From contig NZ_PXZM01000029.1 in NCBI RefSeq assembly GCF_003013395.1, positions 186,001-250,000 on the forward strand: DNA of 64,000 bases, given 5' to 3'. Below are positions 52,838 to 61,836 of the stretch, one piece after another; positions within the stretch are counted from its first letter, which is position 1, and each line of letters begins with the position of its first letter. Both the position numbers and the translations under genes were made by a program. The DNA comes from Brevibacillus fortis (lineage in GTDB: Bacteria; Bacillota; Bacilli; Brevibacillales; Brevibacillaceae). The notes beneath the pieces were generated by a model. It saw only the letters and a program-made list of their open reading frames with translations. It did not search any database and was not told the origin of the DNA.

Positions 52838-55800
52838 TTATAAGCCTCCATTTCAGATTGTCTGCGTTGTGACGAAAACTCTAGTTTGGGCATATCATTC
52901 TTTACACTTTCGATTTGTGATACCAGTTTTTCTGGATAGATGTGAATCGATTTATCCGGATTTACCTTGAGCATGGCCTGTGATTTCGTTGTTTTCACCA
53001 ACGCGACTTGATTCATCGGTCCAGCAAGCAGGTTTTCCAAAGCCACCATCGCTTCGCGAGGTTCAATGGAACCTAATCCTGCCTGTGCCATCCTCTCCTG
53101 ATAATCCTTGGAAGCAACAATTCCTACGTTCGCCCAGTATCCCCAATTCATAACCTTCACAGCACTGAGGCTATGTAACGAAAGTTGATGCGCGAATATA
53201 TCTTTAAACGTACAACCTGATGCATAATTGCTCTGTCCCGGCGACTTGGTAAATGAGTTGATCGATGAGAAGAACATGACAAAATCCAACGGCTCCCGAT
53301 CAAATACTTGCGCAATCCGCACGCTGACATCTACCTTTGCCGAAAGCCCGGCACGGAAGCGCTCTTCATCCATATTCGCGAGACTTTTATCTAGCAGGAC
53401 AATCGCGGAATGAATGACTCCGTTCACTTGTTTATACCGCTTTTTGATCTCTTCATAGGCAAAATACAAGGACTTGCGATTCGTCGCATCTGCCGCAATA
53501 TAGACAGGAGCAGGTCCGAGCTTAGAAAGTCGATCCACTTTGGCTTGAATCGCTGTATCCTTTTCTCTGCGACCTATCCAAATGATTTGCGCTTGATACG
53601 TGCTGATCATGTATTCGCTCCAGACTTCGCCAATACCGCCAGCGCCACCAATCACAACATAGACTCCACCCTGTCTATAGGAAGCCTGCTCCCATTGCGG
53701 ATGACGCAATGGAATTAATTCCTGACGATACCATTTCCCTCCGCGATAAACCGATGCATTCCCCTCGACATCTGCCGGAAGTGTGAAAACCTCCTCCATT
53801 GGCCAAGCACGACCAGCTTCCAGATCAACAAGTCGGATACGCCAGTTTGCGTATTCTTTTGCCATCGAACCGACTAATCCGTAAAGACTGGCATGAATAG
53901 GGTTGACCGCATCGTTTTGATGAATCGGCTGGGTCTGGAAGGTTACGAGACTCCATCCTACTTCCTTGGTATCGTAGCCCAGCTTGAGCAGGGCTTTTAG
54001 CAAGCGAAACACATGAAATACACCGCGCTCCTGCTCGATGATGAGTGCCTCTTCTGCAAGGTATTCCAAATCAATCCATGGCGCAATCCAGATGATATGA
54101 TCGATCGAACCAAACAGCTCCAGCTTACTTGCTATATCATCAATACTTTCTGCCGGCGTAATCTCCATAACAGATGCCCCAGGATAGCGTTGTTGAACAA
54201 GGCTTCGGTTCTCGTCATCTGCACAAACAAGCAAAATATGATCGTTTGCAAGTGGAGTTGCCAAACCACGGTCCATCACAACCTCTTCCCATACAGGGCT
54301 GAGCAGCATGGTTCCAATCAGCGATTCGCTGGAGGTCTCGACTGGCGCATTCGTTGCGGTACGATCTGTTTGAATCTCTCTTTCCAGTACACGAGATGTG
54401 AATCCCTTCATCCGTACACAAATCGTTCCTGTGTCGTCGCATAGATCCATATCGTATTTTTCTACCTTATCCCCTGCCTGGCTGCCCTCGCTGTAACGAA
54501 CGTATGCCCACATCTCAGAGGTACACGGACTGATGATTTCCATCTCCTCCAGGGCAAAAGGCATCACTGGCTTGCGTTTTGCTATACTATCCGACGACAT
54601 CACGTCGCGGGAAGAGAGCGTCAACTCCACAGATGCCTGCAAAGCTGAATCCATCAGACTTGGATGCAAGACATACTGATCCTCTGAGCCTTTGACCGAT
54701 AACGGTAGAACAAGCTTTGCCAAGACTTGTCCAGACCCGACATATACTTTATCTATTCCTTTATGTCCGAATCCATAATCAATCTGGATCGCTTTGAAGA
54801 ACTCATAAAATTCCTCGGATGAAATCACCTGCTCGCTGCACTGCTCCTGTAAAACGGGCAAATCAAGCATTTGCAACTCCGAAAGTGGAGAAAGCACAGC
54901 ATTTCCTTGACTGTGTACCACGATCTCGGCATCACTGCTCTCTGTCTCGCTATAGATTTGGTAAGATACCTCACCATCTTCTTCGAGTACGAGACCCGTA
55001 TGTACCTGAACAGGCTGATCGCCTACAACAATCGGACGAGCCCATACGACATTCTGTAATTTTATCGCCGTATCCCCGTGGACGTTCTCTCCTACAGCGT
55101 GCTCCATCGCGGTTCTTGCCATCTCAAGATAGGCAACTCCCGGCAACACCCGCTGCCCTTTGACTACGTGATCTGCCAAGAAAAACTCTTTTCCCGTGAA
55201 AGTGGAGCTAAACCGTTGCTCGGAAAAAGTAGAAGTGTTTTGATGCAGCATGGGATGGATCACGGACGCTGTGGTGGCATTTGCCATTACCCTTGCATTT
55301 GTTTCACTCTCAAGTACCCAATGGCGTTCCTTGGCAAAAGGATACGTGGGAAGTGAAATACGAGAATACTGATCGTTCGCAAACAGCTTGTCATAATCTA
55401 ATCCATATCCCTGCACAAACAATTCCGCGATCACAGACAACTGTTCCAAATATTCACTCGCCTGACTCGTCACATGCAGATTCTCGATGCTTTGATTTCC
55501 GTAACGTTTCAGTGCGGTTTGCTCACGATGGTCCTTTTCATTTAACTCGGAAACAAAAGCCTGCGATGCTTTTCCTGTTTCCAGCCACTTTTTCAAAAGC
55601 TGAACGAGCTCGGCTTTATTCTGAACAATGCAAGAGAAGCGGTGATGGAAATGCTTTCTGCCTACTAACAGCGTATAGCTGATATTTCCACAATCCGTCT
55701 CCGGTGCTTTTTCACAAAACGAAAGCAATTGGGCAACCTGCTGACGTAACTGTTCAAAAGTGCGAGCCGACAGCACAAGCAAATAGCCCGGCTTTTTCGC

Positions 55801-57068
55801 ATGACTCCGCTCTACCTGTGGTGCCTCTTCGATGACCATATGCGCATTTGTACCGCTAGCTCCAAAGGAACTGATCGCCGCACAACGTTTGGCTTGCGGC
55901 TCCACTGACCATTCCTTCATGCTTGTATTCACATAAAACGGGCTGTCTGCAAACTTAATGTTGGCGTTCCCTTCCTCAAAATGTAGGGATGGCGCTATTT
56001 GTTTGTGTTTTAATGACAAAAGGATTTTGATGACCCCTGCAACGCCTGCTGCGATCTGCGTATGACCAATATTCGTCTTGATCGATCCAATCGCACAAAA
56101 TTCTTTTTTATCCGTATAGGCTCGAAAAGCGCGAGTCAGCGCTTGATACTCAATCGGATCCCCTAGTTTGGTCCCTGTTCCATGAGCCTCGACCATCGTA
56201 ATTTGGGCAGGATTGATGTCATATATATCGTAGACATTGCGTTCCAAGCGTTCCTGAGATTTCGCACTCGGCGCAGTAATCCCATTCGTCGTACCATCCT
56301 GATTGATTCCCGAGCCTCGAATGACACCATAAATATGGTCACCGCACGCGATAGCTTCCGAGAGTCGTTTCAGTACAACGACACCAGCGCCTTCCCCCGT
56401 AGCAAAGCCATCGGCCCGTTCATCAAACGTATGGCAACGTCCTGTCGGTGACAGCATCCCCGCTCGCTTGGCAGACAAATAGAAGCCCGGCGTAGATTGA
56501 ATGAAGACACCACCTGCCAATGCCATGTCGACCTCACCTGTCCGCAAGGCTTGGCACGCCATATGAATCGCTACCAAGGAACTGGAGCAAGCCGTATCAA
56601 TCGTGACGGCAGGTCCTTGCAAGTCCAGATGATAAGCAACCCGAGCAGGCACAATGGACTCCATATTTCCCCAGAATGCTTGGGCAGGAGGATTCTCTCC
56701 CACGAGACGATCGTAATCTCCTTTGGCACATCCTGCGTAAACACCACATTGGATTCCTTGCACGCCTAGACCCGCATAGCCAGCATCCTCCAACGCCTTC
56801 CAGGATTCCTCTAAAAAGAATCGTTGCTGCGGATCCATATAGTCAGCTTCCAGACCGGAGATGTTGAAAAAAAGCGGATCAAACAAGTCAATATTCTCTA
56901 CAAGCCCGCCATATTGATAACCATCTGCCTCGTCCAGACCGTACTCTGATAAATCCCAACGTGTCACTTTCTTAAGTAAATCCGAGCCGTTCACTAAGTG
57001 ATCCCATAAGTCATCAGCGTTGTTCGATGAGGAAAAGGTACCGCTCATTCCAATAATCGCAATGGGTT
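51400..57068 (-). other. Module M2: KS2-DH-KR | cMT-ACP, split between PKS1 and PKS2
   Basis: KS2 (Cys at 56587-56589), an intact DH (HVVKGQRVLP, DSALQ) and KR sit on PKS1; the cMT and ACP (Ser at 51527-51529) sit on PKS2. The predicted product is an alpha-methyl-alpha,beta-unsaturated thioester. KS3 downstream is of the same type as KS12, which also follows a cMT-containing module, in keeping with this. Confidence 0.85.
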
Positions 57069-60000
57069 CAGTGGAGAACGAAGCTTTTTCTGACACGCTC
57101 ACTTTTTCCTCTGAAAGCATAGGAGCTTCTTGAATGAATGGCTCAGTCTGAATAGCAGAGACGGAATCTTCACTCTGCTCGGATAGACTGCTCTTCTGCC
57201 CTAACGCTTGAGCAATGACCTCTTTGTACTCAGACAAAATATAGCTTGCAAGTTGATTTACCGAGCTGTAATCAAAAAGAATCGTCGTCTCAATTTCAAT
57301 CATCAATGCTTGATTGATCTCTTGAACCAATCTAACGCCAAGAATGGAATCCAATCCATAATCTCTGAACGCGTCATCCACATCGATCGAATCGACATCT
57401 ACTTCCAATGCGGTGACCAGCTTTTCAATAATCGTATCCTTCACATAATCCGTCACCGTCTGCTCGGTCACAACAGACTGGCTTGGAATGTATTTGGGTT
57501 TTGCAGGGTGAAGGACGCCATCGCTTTTTCCAATGACAATCTGTTGTCCCAGATCATGAGCTTCACGAGCTGGAAAAGAGATCGTGTGAAATCCTTCTTT
57601 TTCCAGCACTGTTTGCCACAATGCCGGAGTTAAGGCAGGAGAACCTGGAATACGTACATCCGTATCTTCAGACAGCCACCAGCCCTCCAAGAGACCAAAG
57701 GTCAGATGAAGGAACAAGGAATTACTGCTAATCTCATTTAAAAGCACCAAACCGTTTTCTCGCAAAACAGCTTTGGTATGGCGCAAGGTTTTACGAATAT
57801 CTTTGGTGGCATGCAACACATTAGCCGCAATCACCAGATCGTAATACCCCTCTCGAACTCTTTGCTCAGCAAAAGGCGCTTCCACATTAAAAATCTGATA
57901 GGTCAGATACGGAACGTGCGGTCCATATTCCTTTTGTGCATACATCAAAAATGCTTTGGAAATGTCGGTATAGCAATATTCTTCGATACACTTCTGATAA
58001 GGCTTCAGCTTTTCAAAAACAAAAGTGCTTGTTCCTCCTGTCCCCGCACCAATCTCTATGATGCGAATTCTTGCAGAAGGATCTTTTTTCACCCGTTCTT
58101 CCACGTAGGTTGCGACTGTTTGCGCGAGCACTTCATTGTAGTGATCTGCAACTGGGTTGTTTTTATAAATATTTTGTACCAGTTCCATAGAAGAGCCTGG
58201 AAACATGACATCCGTAGCAAGTCGCTTGCCTGTTACAATATGCGGCAGGGATTTCATCGTGGCTTCCAGCAATCTTATCCGAGCTTCCAGATTGGCATCT
58301 TCTCGCCATGCCACCTTACGCCGATTCCATTCCTCCCATACAGGTTCTACCTCAATAAAGGTCGGATCAACCACCAAGCATTGCTCTCCATCATAACCAT
58401 CGAGATAGCCATGACGAGTGAACATCGCAATACTTTCTTCCATCCATTTTTCATAACGGTGAAGTAAGCCTGTTTTTGCCTTGAGGTCAGCGACATTCAC
58501 ATTTTTGTCAGTAAACCAACCGATGGACTGCATTTGCCCCCATAACAGTTTGCAGAGAAGCTCGTCCATCTCCTTCCACAACTCGGGGTGGGTATTGTGC
58601 AAGCGATCCTGTCTCTTTGTTTGGGGCAGCCAATAGCGTTCCCCTCTAAATGGATAGGCTGGCAAAGGCACTCGGGTGTATCTGCCGTTTTGATATAAGG
58701 AGCTCCAATCCAGCTTGTATCCTTTTACAAATAGATCGGCAAGCGTGGACAGCTTTTCTTTACTTACGTTGGTGGTTAGCGAACTGTTCTCTGCTACTTC
58801 TGCAATTAACTTTTCCCCGAACTCTTTTAAGCTCTTTTCTAGCTTCACAGAATCCGTTTCATAATAGACAAAATAATCAGCAGTTGTTCCTGTTTCTTTT
58901 ACTTCCGCGATTTTTTGCCGCAATTCATCTACGTCCTTGGCAATAAACATGCAACGGTGCGAAAAATGACTTCTCCCTGTGAACAAGGTATAGGAAATAT
59001 CTTGTTCGTGAAAACGTCCCGCTTCTTTTGCTAACCAATGGGACATTTCGTTCACTTTTCGCTTGAGAGCTGACTCGCTCTTGGCTGAGAAAGGGAACAA
59101 GTAATAAGCTCCTGCTTGCTGAGTGCTTGATATCGGTTGTACCTTTGGCGCCTCTTCCAGTACCAGATGACTATTGGTTCCGTTCGATCCTAAAGCGCTC
59201 ACACCTGCTCTTCGCGGAGTTGCATCACTGGTATTCCATTCTCTTAGCTCGGTGTTGATGAAAAAGGGACTTTCGTTCAATTTGATATGCTTATTGACTT
59301 CCTTGACGCTGATCGTAGGAGCAATCTTCTTATATTTCATCGCCATGACAACTTTAAACAGACTCGCCAGTCCCGATGCCATCGTGGTATGACCGATGTT
59401 GGGCTTATGCGATCCAATCGCGCAAAATTCCGTTTTATCCGTAAACGAACGAAATGCTTCAATCAATGCCTTCACTTCAATAGGGTCACCCAATTGCGTT
59501 CCTGTCCCATGCGTTTCGATATAACTGATCGTCTCAGGATCAACCCCTGCATTTTCATAGGCATCCACAATCAATTCTTTTTGGGCAAGCATGCTAGGTG
59601 CTGTAATACCATTTGATTTTCCTGTCTGATTCACGGTCGAGCCCTTGATGACAGCATAAATATGGTCGCCATCCTCCATTGCTTGGGCAACTGGCTTCAG
59701 TACGACCGCTCCAACGCCTTCTCCAAACACCATGCCATTTGCATGATTGTCAAAGGTGTTGCATGTCCCATCAGGTGACACCACGCCCATTTTCGAGGAC
59801 ATCACAAAAAAATCAGGGGAGCTGTGAATCGCCACTCCGCCTGCAAGAGCCATTTCGGTTTCTCCCCTACGAAGACTGTCGCAGGCTAAATGAATGGCTA
59901 CCAAAGCAGAGGAACATGCTGTATCTACAGCAAGACTTGGTCCCTTGAGATTGAAAAAGTAGGAGAGTCTCGCCCCTAGCATCGACATTTCATTGCCTAG

Positions 60001-60999
60001 CATCGTATGTGAAGAGACACCTTCGGCCAACAAAGATTTCTCTTTGTAGTCTGAATTGCGTCCCCCCACAAACACACCTACTTTTCTCCCAGATAACTGT
60101 TCAACAGCGTATCCGCTATCTTCAAAAGCTTTATAGGATTCTTGCAGGAACAACCGTTGTTGAGGGTCCATACTTTTTGCTTCATCAGGCGAAATATTGA
60201 AAAAGGATGCATCAAATTGATCAATGTCCTTGAGAAGGCCGCCGTAATATTGATCTTCTTCCCAACCACTGCGCGTTATTTCCTCGATACAACTGTTGCC
60301 AGATGCAAGATGCTCCCAAAACTCTTCCACTGAATCCGAGCCAGCAAACCTGCCAGATATTCCGATGATCGCGATATCGGAGTGGCGAATTTCTTTGACT
60401 GTATCATCCGATAGATTCCCTTCGTTTGCTGAAACAGTCTGAATGATTCGGCTGTCATCCGCTACTATCTCTGCCGCAAATTGCAGAGAGATATATTCAG
60501 CCAGCTCACCCACCTCTGTATAATCAAAAATAACTTCTACGCCTAGATTAATCCCCAAGTCAGTATTAATTGCTTCTACTAATTCGACCGCCAGCACAGA
60601 ATGAATGCCCATTTCTATGAAACTTTTATCGAAATTCAAGGTTTCTACTGGTGTATCCAATAGCTGAGCGATGATTTTACCGATCTTGCTCGCAATCGTC
60701 GATGAACCGTTATCGGCCTGGGTATGATCTGTTGTTGGAGCGATTCCCTGATACTTTTCTATAATGTGTGTGGCTAGTTGCTGGGTATTCTCATGATCAA
60801 AAACGACCTCAATCCCCAAGTCAATGCCTAGCTTCCCATTGATCAGCTCTACCATTTCTACAGACAATACCGAGCTGATACCTAATTCTACAAAGTTTTT
60901 ATCGAAATCCAAGGGATTCGTCGTATCTTTTAATAAGTCGGTCATTACTTCTTTCACTATGGTTTCAATATCATGAAATGAATGAAAAAGCACCTTCAT
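52834..60999 (-). CDS. trans-AT PKS1: ACP-ACP-KS1-cMT-ACP-KS2-DH-KR (2721 aa)
   Basis: First synthase in the window. Residues about 10-175 are two related carrier domains (Ser43, Ser134); KS1 208-615 with Cys362, His497 and His537; post-KS linker ending near 786; C-methyltransferase 810-1165 (SAM motif at 982-991); ACP with Ser1218; KS2 1311-1725 with Cys1471; DH 1913-2200 with HVVKGQRVLP and DSALQ motifs; KR 2230-2660 with GGAGGIG and SNYASGC. The protein stops about 55 residues after the KR without an ACP, so it needs PKS2. No acyltransferase follows either KS. The start is ATG 60999 with GGGGGGAG at 61006-61013, 6 bases upstream. Nothing N-terminal to the ACPs looks like a loading enzyme, so the chain arriving on them comes from a protein outside the window or from a separate loading enzyme. 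Confidence 0.95.
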   Translation of the reverse strand: MKVLFHSFHDIETIVKEVMTDLLKDTTNPLDFDKNFVELGISSVLSVEMVELINGKLGIDLGIEVVFDHENTQQLATHIIEKYQGIAPTTDHTQADNGSSTIASKIGKIIAQLLDTPVETLNFDKSFIEMGIHSVLAVELVEAINTDLGINLGVEVIFDYTEVGELAEYISLQFAAEIVADDSRIIQTVSANEGNLSDDTVKEIRHSDIAIIGISGRFAGSDSVEEFWEHLASGNSCIEEITRSGWEEDQYYGGLLKDIDQFDASFFNISPDEAKSMDPQQRLFLQESYKAFEDSGYAVEQLSGRKVGVFVGGRNSDYKEKSLLAEGVSSHTMLGNEMSMLGARLSYFFNLKGPSLAVDTACSSALVAIHLACDSLRRGETEMALAGGVAIHSSPDFFVMSSKMGVVSPDGTCNTFDNHANGMVFGEGVGAVVLKPVAQAMEDGDHIYAVIKGSTVNQTGKSNGITAPSMLAQKELIVDAYENAGVDPETISYIETHGTGTQLGDPIEVKALIEAFRSFTDKTEFCAIGSHKPNIGHTTMASGLASLFKVVMAMKYKKIAPTISVKEVNKHIKLNESPFFINTELREWNTSDATPRRAGVSALGSNGTNSHLVLEEAPKVQPISSTQQAGAYYLFPFSAKSESALKRKVNEMSHWLAKEAGRFHEQDISYTLFTGRSHFSHRCMFIAKDVDELRQKIAEVKETGTTADYFVYYETDSVKLEKSLKEFGEKLIAEVAENSSLTTNVSKEKLSTLADLFVKGYKLDWSSLYQNGRYTRVPLPAYPFRGERYWLPQTKRQDRLHNTHPELWKEMDELLCKLLWGQMQSIGWFTDKNVNVADLKAKTGLLHRYEKWMEESIAMFTRHGYLDGYDGEQCLVVDPTFIEVEPVWEEWNRRKVAWREDANLEARIRLLEATMKSLPHIVTGKRLATDVMFPGSSMELVQNIYKNNPVADHYNEVLAQTVATYVEERVKKDPSARIRIIEIGAGTGGTSTFVFEKLKPYQKCIEEYCYTDISKAFLMYAQKEYGPHVPYLTYQIFNVEAPFAEQRVREGYYDLVIAANVLHATKDIRKTLRHTKAVLRENGLVLLNEISSNSLFLHLTFGLLEGWWLSEDTDVRIPGSPALTPALWQTVLEKEGFHTISFPAREAHDLGQQIVIGKSDGVLHPAKPKYIPSQSVVTEQTVTDYVKDTIIEKLVTALEVDVDSIDVDDAFRDYGLDSILGVRLVQEINQALMIEIETTILFDYSSVNQLASYILSEYKEVIAQALGQKSSLSEQSEDSVSAIQTEPFIQEAPMLSEEKVSVSEKASFSTEPIAIIGMSGTFSSSNNADDLWDHLVNGSDLLKKVTRWDLSEYGLDEADGYQYGGLVENIDLFDPLFFNISGLEADYMDPQQRFFLEESWKALEDAGYAGLGVQGIQCGVYAGCAKGDYDRLVGENPPAQAFWGNMESIVPARVAYHLDLQGPAVTIDTACSSSLVAIHMACQALRTGEVDMALAGGVFIQSTPGFYLSAKRAGMLSPTGRCHTFDERADGFATGEGAGVVVLKRLSEAIACGDHIYGVIRGSGINQDGTTNGITAPSAKSQERLERNVYDIYDINPAQITMVEAHGTGTKLGDPIEYQALTRAFRAYTDKKEFCAIGSIKTNIGHTQIAAGVAGVIKILLSLKHKQIAPSLHFEEGNANIKFADSPFYVNTSMKEWSVEPQAKRCAAISSFGASGTNAHMVIEEAPQVERSHAKKPGYLLVLSARTFEQLRQQVAQLLSFCEKAPETDCGNISYTLLVGRKHFHHRFSCIVQNKAELVQLLKKWLETGKASQAFVSELNEKDHREQTALKRYGNQSIENLHVTSQASEYLEQLSVIAELFVQGYGLDYDKLFANDQYSRISLPTYPFAKERHWVLESETNARVMANATTASVIHPMLHQNTSTFSEQRFSSTFTGKEFFLADHVVKGQRVLPGVAYLEMARTAMEHAVGENVHGDTAIKLQNVVWARPIVVGDQPVQVHTGLVLEEDGEVSYQIYSETESSDAEIVVHSQGNAVLSPLSELQMLDLPVLQEQCSEQVISSEEFYEFFKAIQIDYGFGHKGIDKVYVGSGQVLAKLVLPLSVKGSEDQYVLHPSLMDSALQASVELTLSSRDVMSSDSIAKRKPVMPFALEEMEIISPCTSEMWAYVRYSEGSQAGDKVEKYDMDLCDDTGTICVRMKGFTSRVLEREIQTDRTATNAPVETSSESLIGTMLLSPVWEEVVMDRGLATPLANDHILLVCADDENRSLVQQRYPGASVMEITPAESIDDIASKLELFGSIDHIIWIAPWIDLEYLAEEALIIEQERGVFHVFRLLKALLKLGYDTKEVGWSLVTFQTQPIHQNDAVNPIHASLYGLVGSMAKEYANWRIRLVDLEAGRAWPMEEVFTLPADVEGNASVYRGGKWYRQELIPLRHPQWEQASYRQGGVYVVIGGAGGIGEVWSEYMISTYQAQIIWIGRREKDTAIQAKVDRLSKLGPAPVYIAADATNRKSLYFAYEEIKKRYKQVNGVIHSAIVLLDKSLANMDEERFRAGLSAKVDVSVRIAQVFDREPLDFVMFFSSINSFTKSPGQSNYASGCTFKDIFAHQLSLHSLSAVKVMNWGYWANVGIVASKDYQERMAQAGLGSIEPREAMVALENLLAGPMNQVALVKTTKSQAMLKVNPDKSIHIYPEKLVSQIESVKNDMPKLEFSSQRRQSEMEAYK
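52845..52849 (-). promoter_or_regulatory. Ribosome binding site of PKS2
   Basis: GGAGG inside the end of PKS1, 7 bases before ATG 52837; the stop and start overlap as ATGA, implying translational coupling of the two halves of module M2. Confidence 0.8.
57220..60378 (-). other. Module M1: KS1-cMT-ACP
   Basis: KS1 has the full Cys-His-His set (Cys at 59914-59916; HGTGT; NIGH). No KR or DH is present; a full-length C-methyltransferase (57510-58575) and an ACP (Ser at 57346-57348) follow. The predicted product is an alpha-methyl-beta-keto thioester. The cMT contains the aromatic LFLHLTFGLLEGWW segment that is seen in the intact cMTs here and lost in the M12 copy. Confidence 0.88.
60475..60970 (-). 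other. Module M0: tandem N-terminal ACPs of PKS1
   Basis: Two carrier domains with active serines at codons 60871-60873 (GISSV) and 60598-60600 (GIHSV). Both belong to one subfamily, sharing LGI-S-VL-VE-VE-IN and GIEV or GVEV-FD segments. Neither has the tryptophan shortly after the serine that marks beta-branching ACPs. They either receive a starter or belong to a module whose KS is on an upstream protein. Confidence 0.88.
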
Positions 61000-61005
61000 A
61001 CTCGA

Positions 61006-61013
61006 CTCCCCCC
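61006..61013 (-). promoter_or_regulatory. Ribosome binding site of PKS1
   Basis: GGGGGGAG run, 6 bases before ATG 60999, in the 20-base gap after the methyltransferase stop. Confidence 0.7.
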
Positions 61014-61019
61014 TTTCTC

Positions 61020-61835
61020 CTACACTGATTTCTCACCAACAGCCATGTATAGCTGTCTGAGGATAGAATGCCCTTCACTATGAAGCATGTTTCGCCATGC
61101 AACAGATAGCTTACCCAACGCCTTGCTGGATAAATAACCGTCACGCACCAACTGCACAGGTATGCCTACTCCCTCCGACTTTAGAAACATTTCATACCCG
61201 AGAAGCTCACTGTGGGCGCAGATGACTTCGAAATCTATTTTTCCAAGTCCGCCTTGCTTGAGGACCGTTGGCAATTCACGACCAATTTTCGGGTTGCCAC
61301 CTTCCGCATAGCGTGCCGCGCAGTAGGCATCATACAGCTCTCTCAATTCTGGTACATGTGGTGTGGTCATGATGTGCATCTCGAAATCGTTGTCGATAAA
61401 TACCGCCCTGCCACCTGGTTTTAACACCCTCGCCACTTCGCGAACCGCACCGACTGGGTCAGGTAAATGTTCCAATACGAGTCGCGTTATCGCAAAATCG
61501 TAGGAATCACTAGGTAAGCCAGTTTCCATGATCGATCCCTCGACAATCTCAAATCGATCCGATTGCTTTTGTGTCAAATAGTTTCTTGAATAATCAACGA
61601 GAAGAGGATCAATCTCCAATCCCGTCACTCTGCCATTTGGAAACTTCTGCATGACCTTTTCCATCACGAATCCTGGCCCCGAGCCTAGCTCTATGACCGA
61701 CATCCCATCTGTCAGACCAAACTCGATATAATGCTTAAGCTCTTTATCCCAAAACAACTCCACCTGAGATTTCAAACGTTCTATTTCTACTTCAACATTC
61801 GTTGCAATGTTTGCGATTTGATAAGAACCTTCCAT
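61020..61835 (-). CDS. Class I SAM-dependent methyltransferase (271 aa)
   Basis: A free methyltransferase, probably a tailoring enzyme for the operon's product. It has the class I signature: motif I V-I-E-L-G-S-G-P-G-F near residues 50-60, an acidic ribose-binding position in GLEIDPLL, and the post-motif segment LVLEHLPDPVGAVREVARVLKPGG typical of the UbiE/ubiquinone-type superfamily. That fold methylates O, N or C, so the acceptor cannot be read. I choose ATG 61835, since GGAGGT (61846-61851) precedes it by 10 bases and it lies just after the hydrolase stop; an upstream ATG at 61856 would add seven residues, overlap the hydrolase gene and has no ribosome site. Twenty bases separate its stop from PKS1. 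It is unlike the methyltransferase domains inside the synthases and so is not a displaced cMT or oMT domain. Confidence 0.9.
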   Translation of the reverse strand: MEGSYQIANIATNVEVEIERLKSQVELFWDKELKHYIEFGLTDGMSVIELGSGPGFVMEKVMQKFPNGRVTGLEIDPLLVDYSRNYLTQKQSDRFEIVEGSIMETGLPSDSYDFAITRLVLEHLPDPVGAVREVARVLKPGGRAVFIDNDFEMHIMTTPHVPELRELYDAYCAARYAEGGNPKIGRELPTVLKQGGLGKIDFEVICAHSELLGYEMFLKSEGVGIPVQLVRDGYLSSKALGKLSVAWRNMLHSEGHSILRQLYMAVGEKSV

Positions 61836-61836
61836 G

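Noticed and set aside
60475..60970. Tandem ACPs of PKS1 as beta-branching (HMG-CoA-synthase-type) carriers
   Set aside because: They lack the Trp a few residues after the serine, and no HMGS, ECH or decarboxylating KS is in the window.
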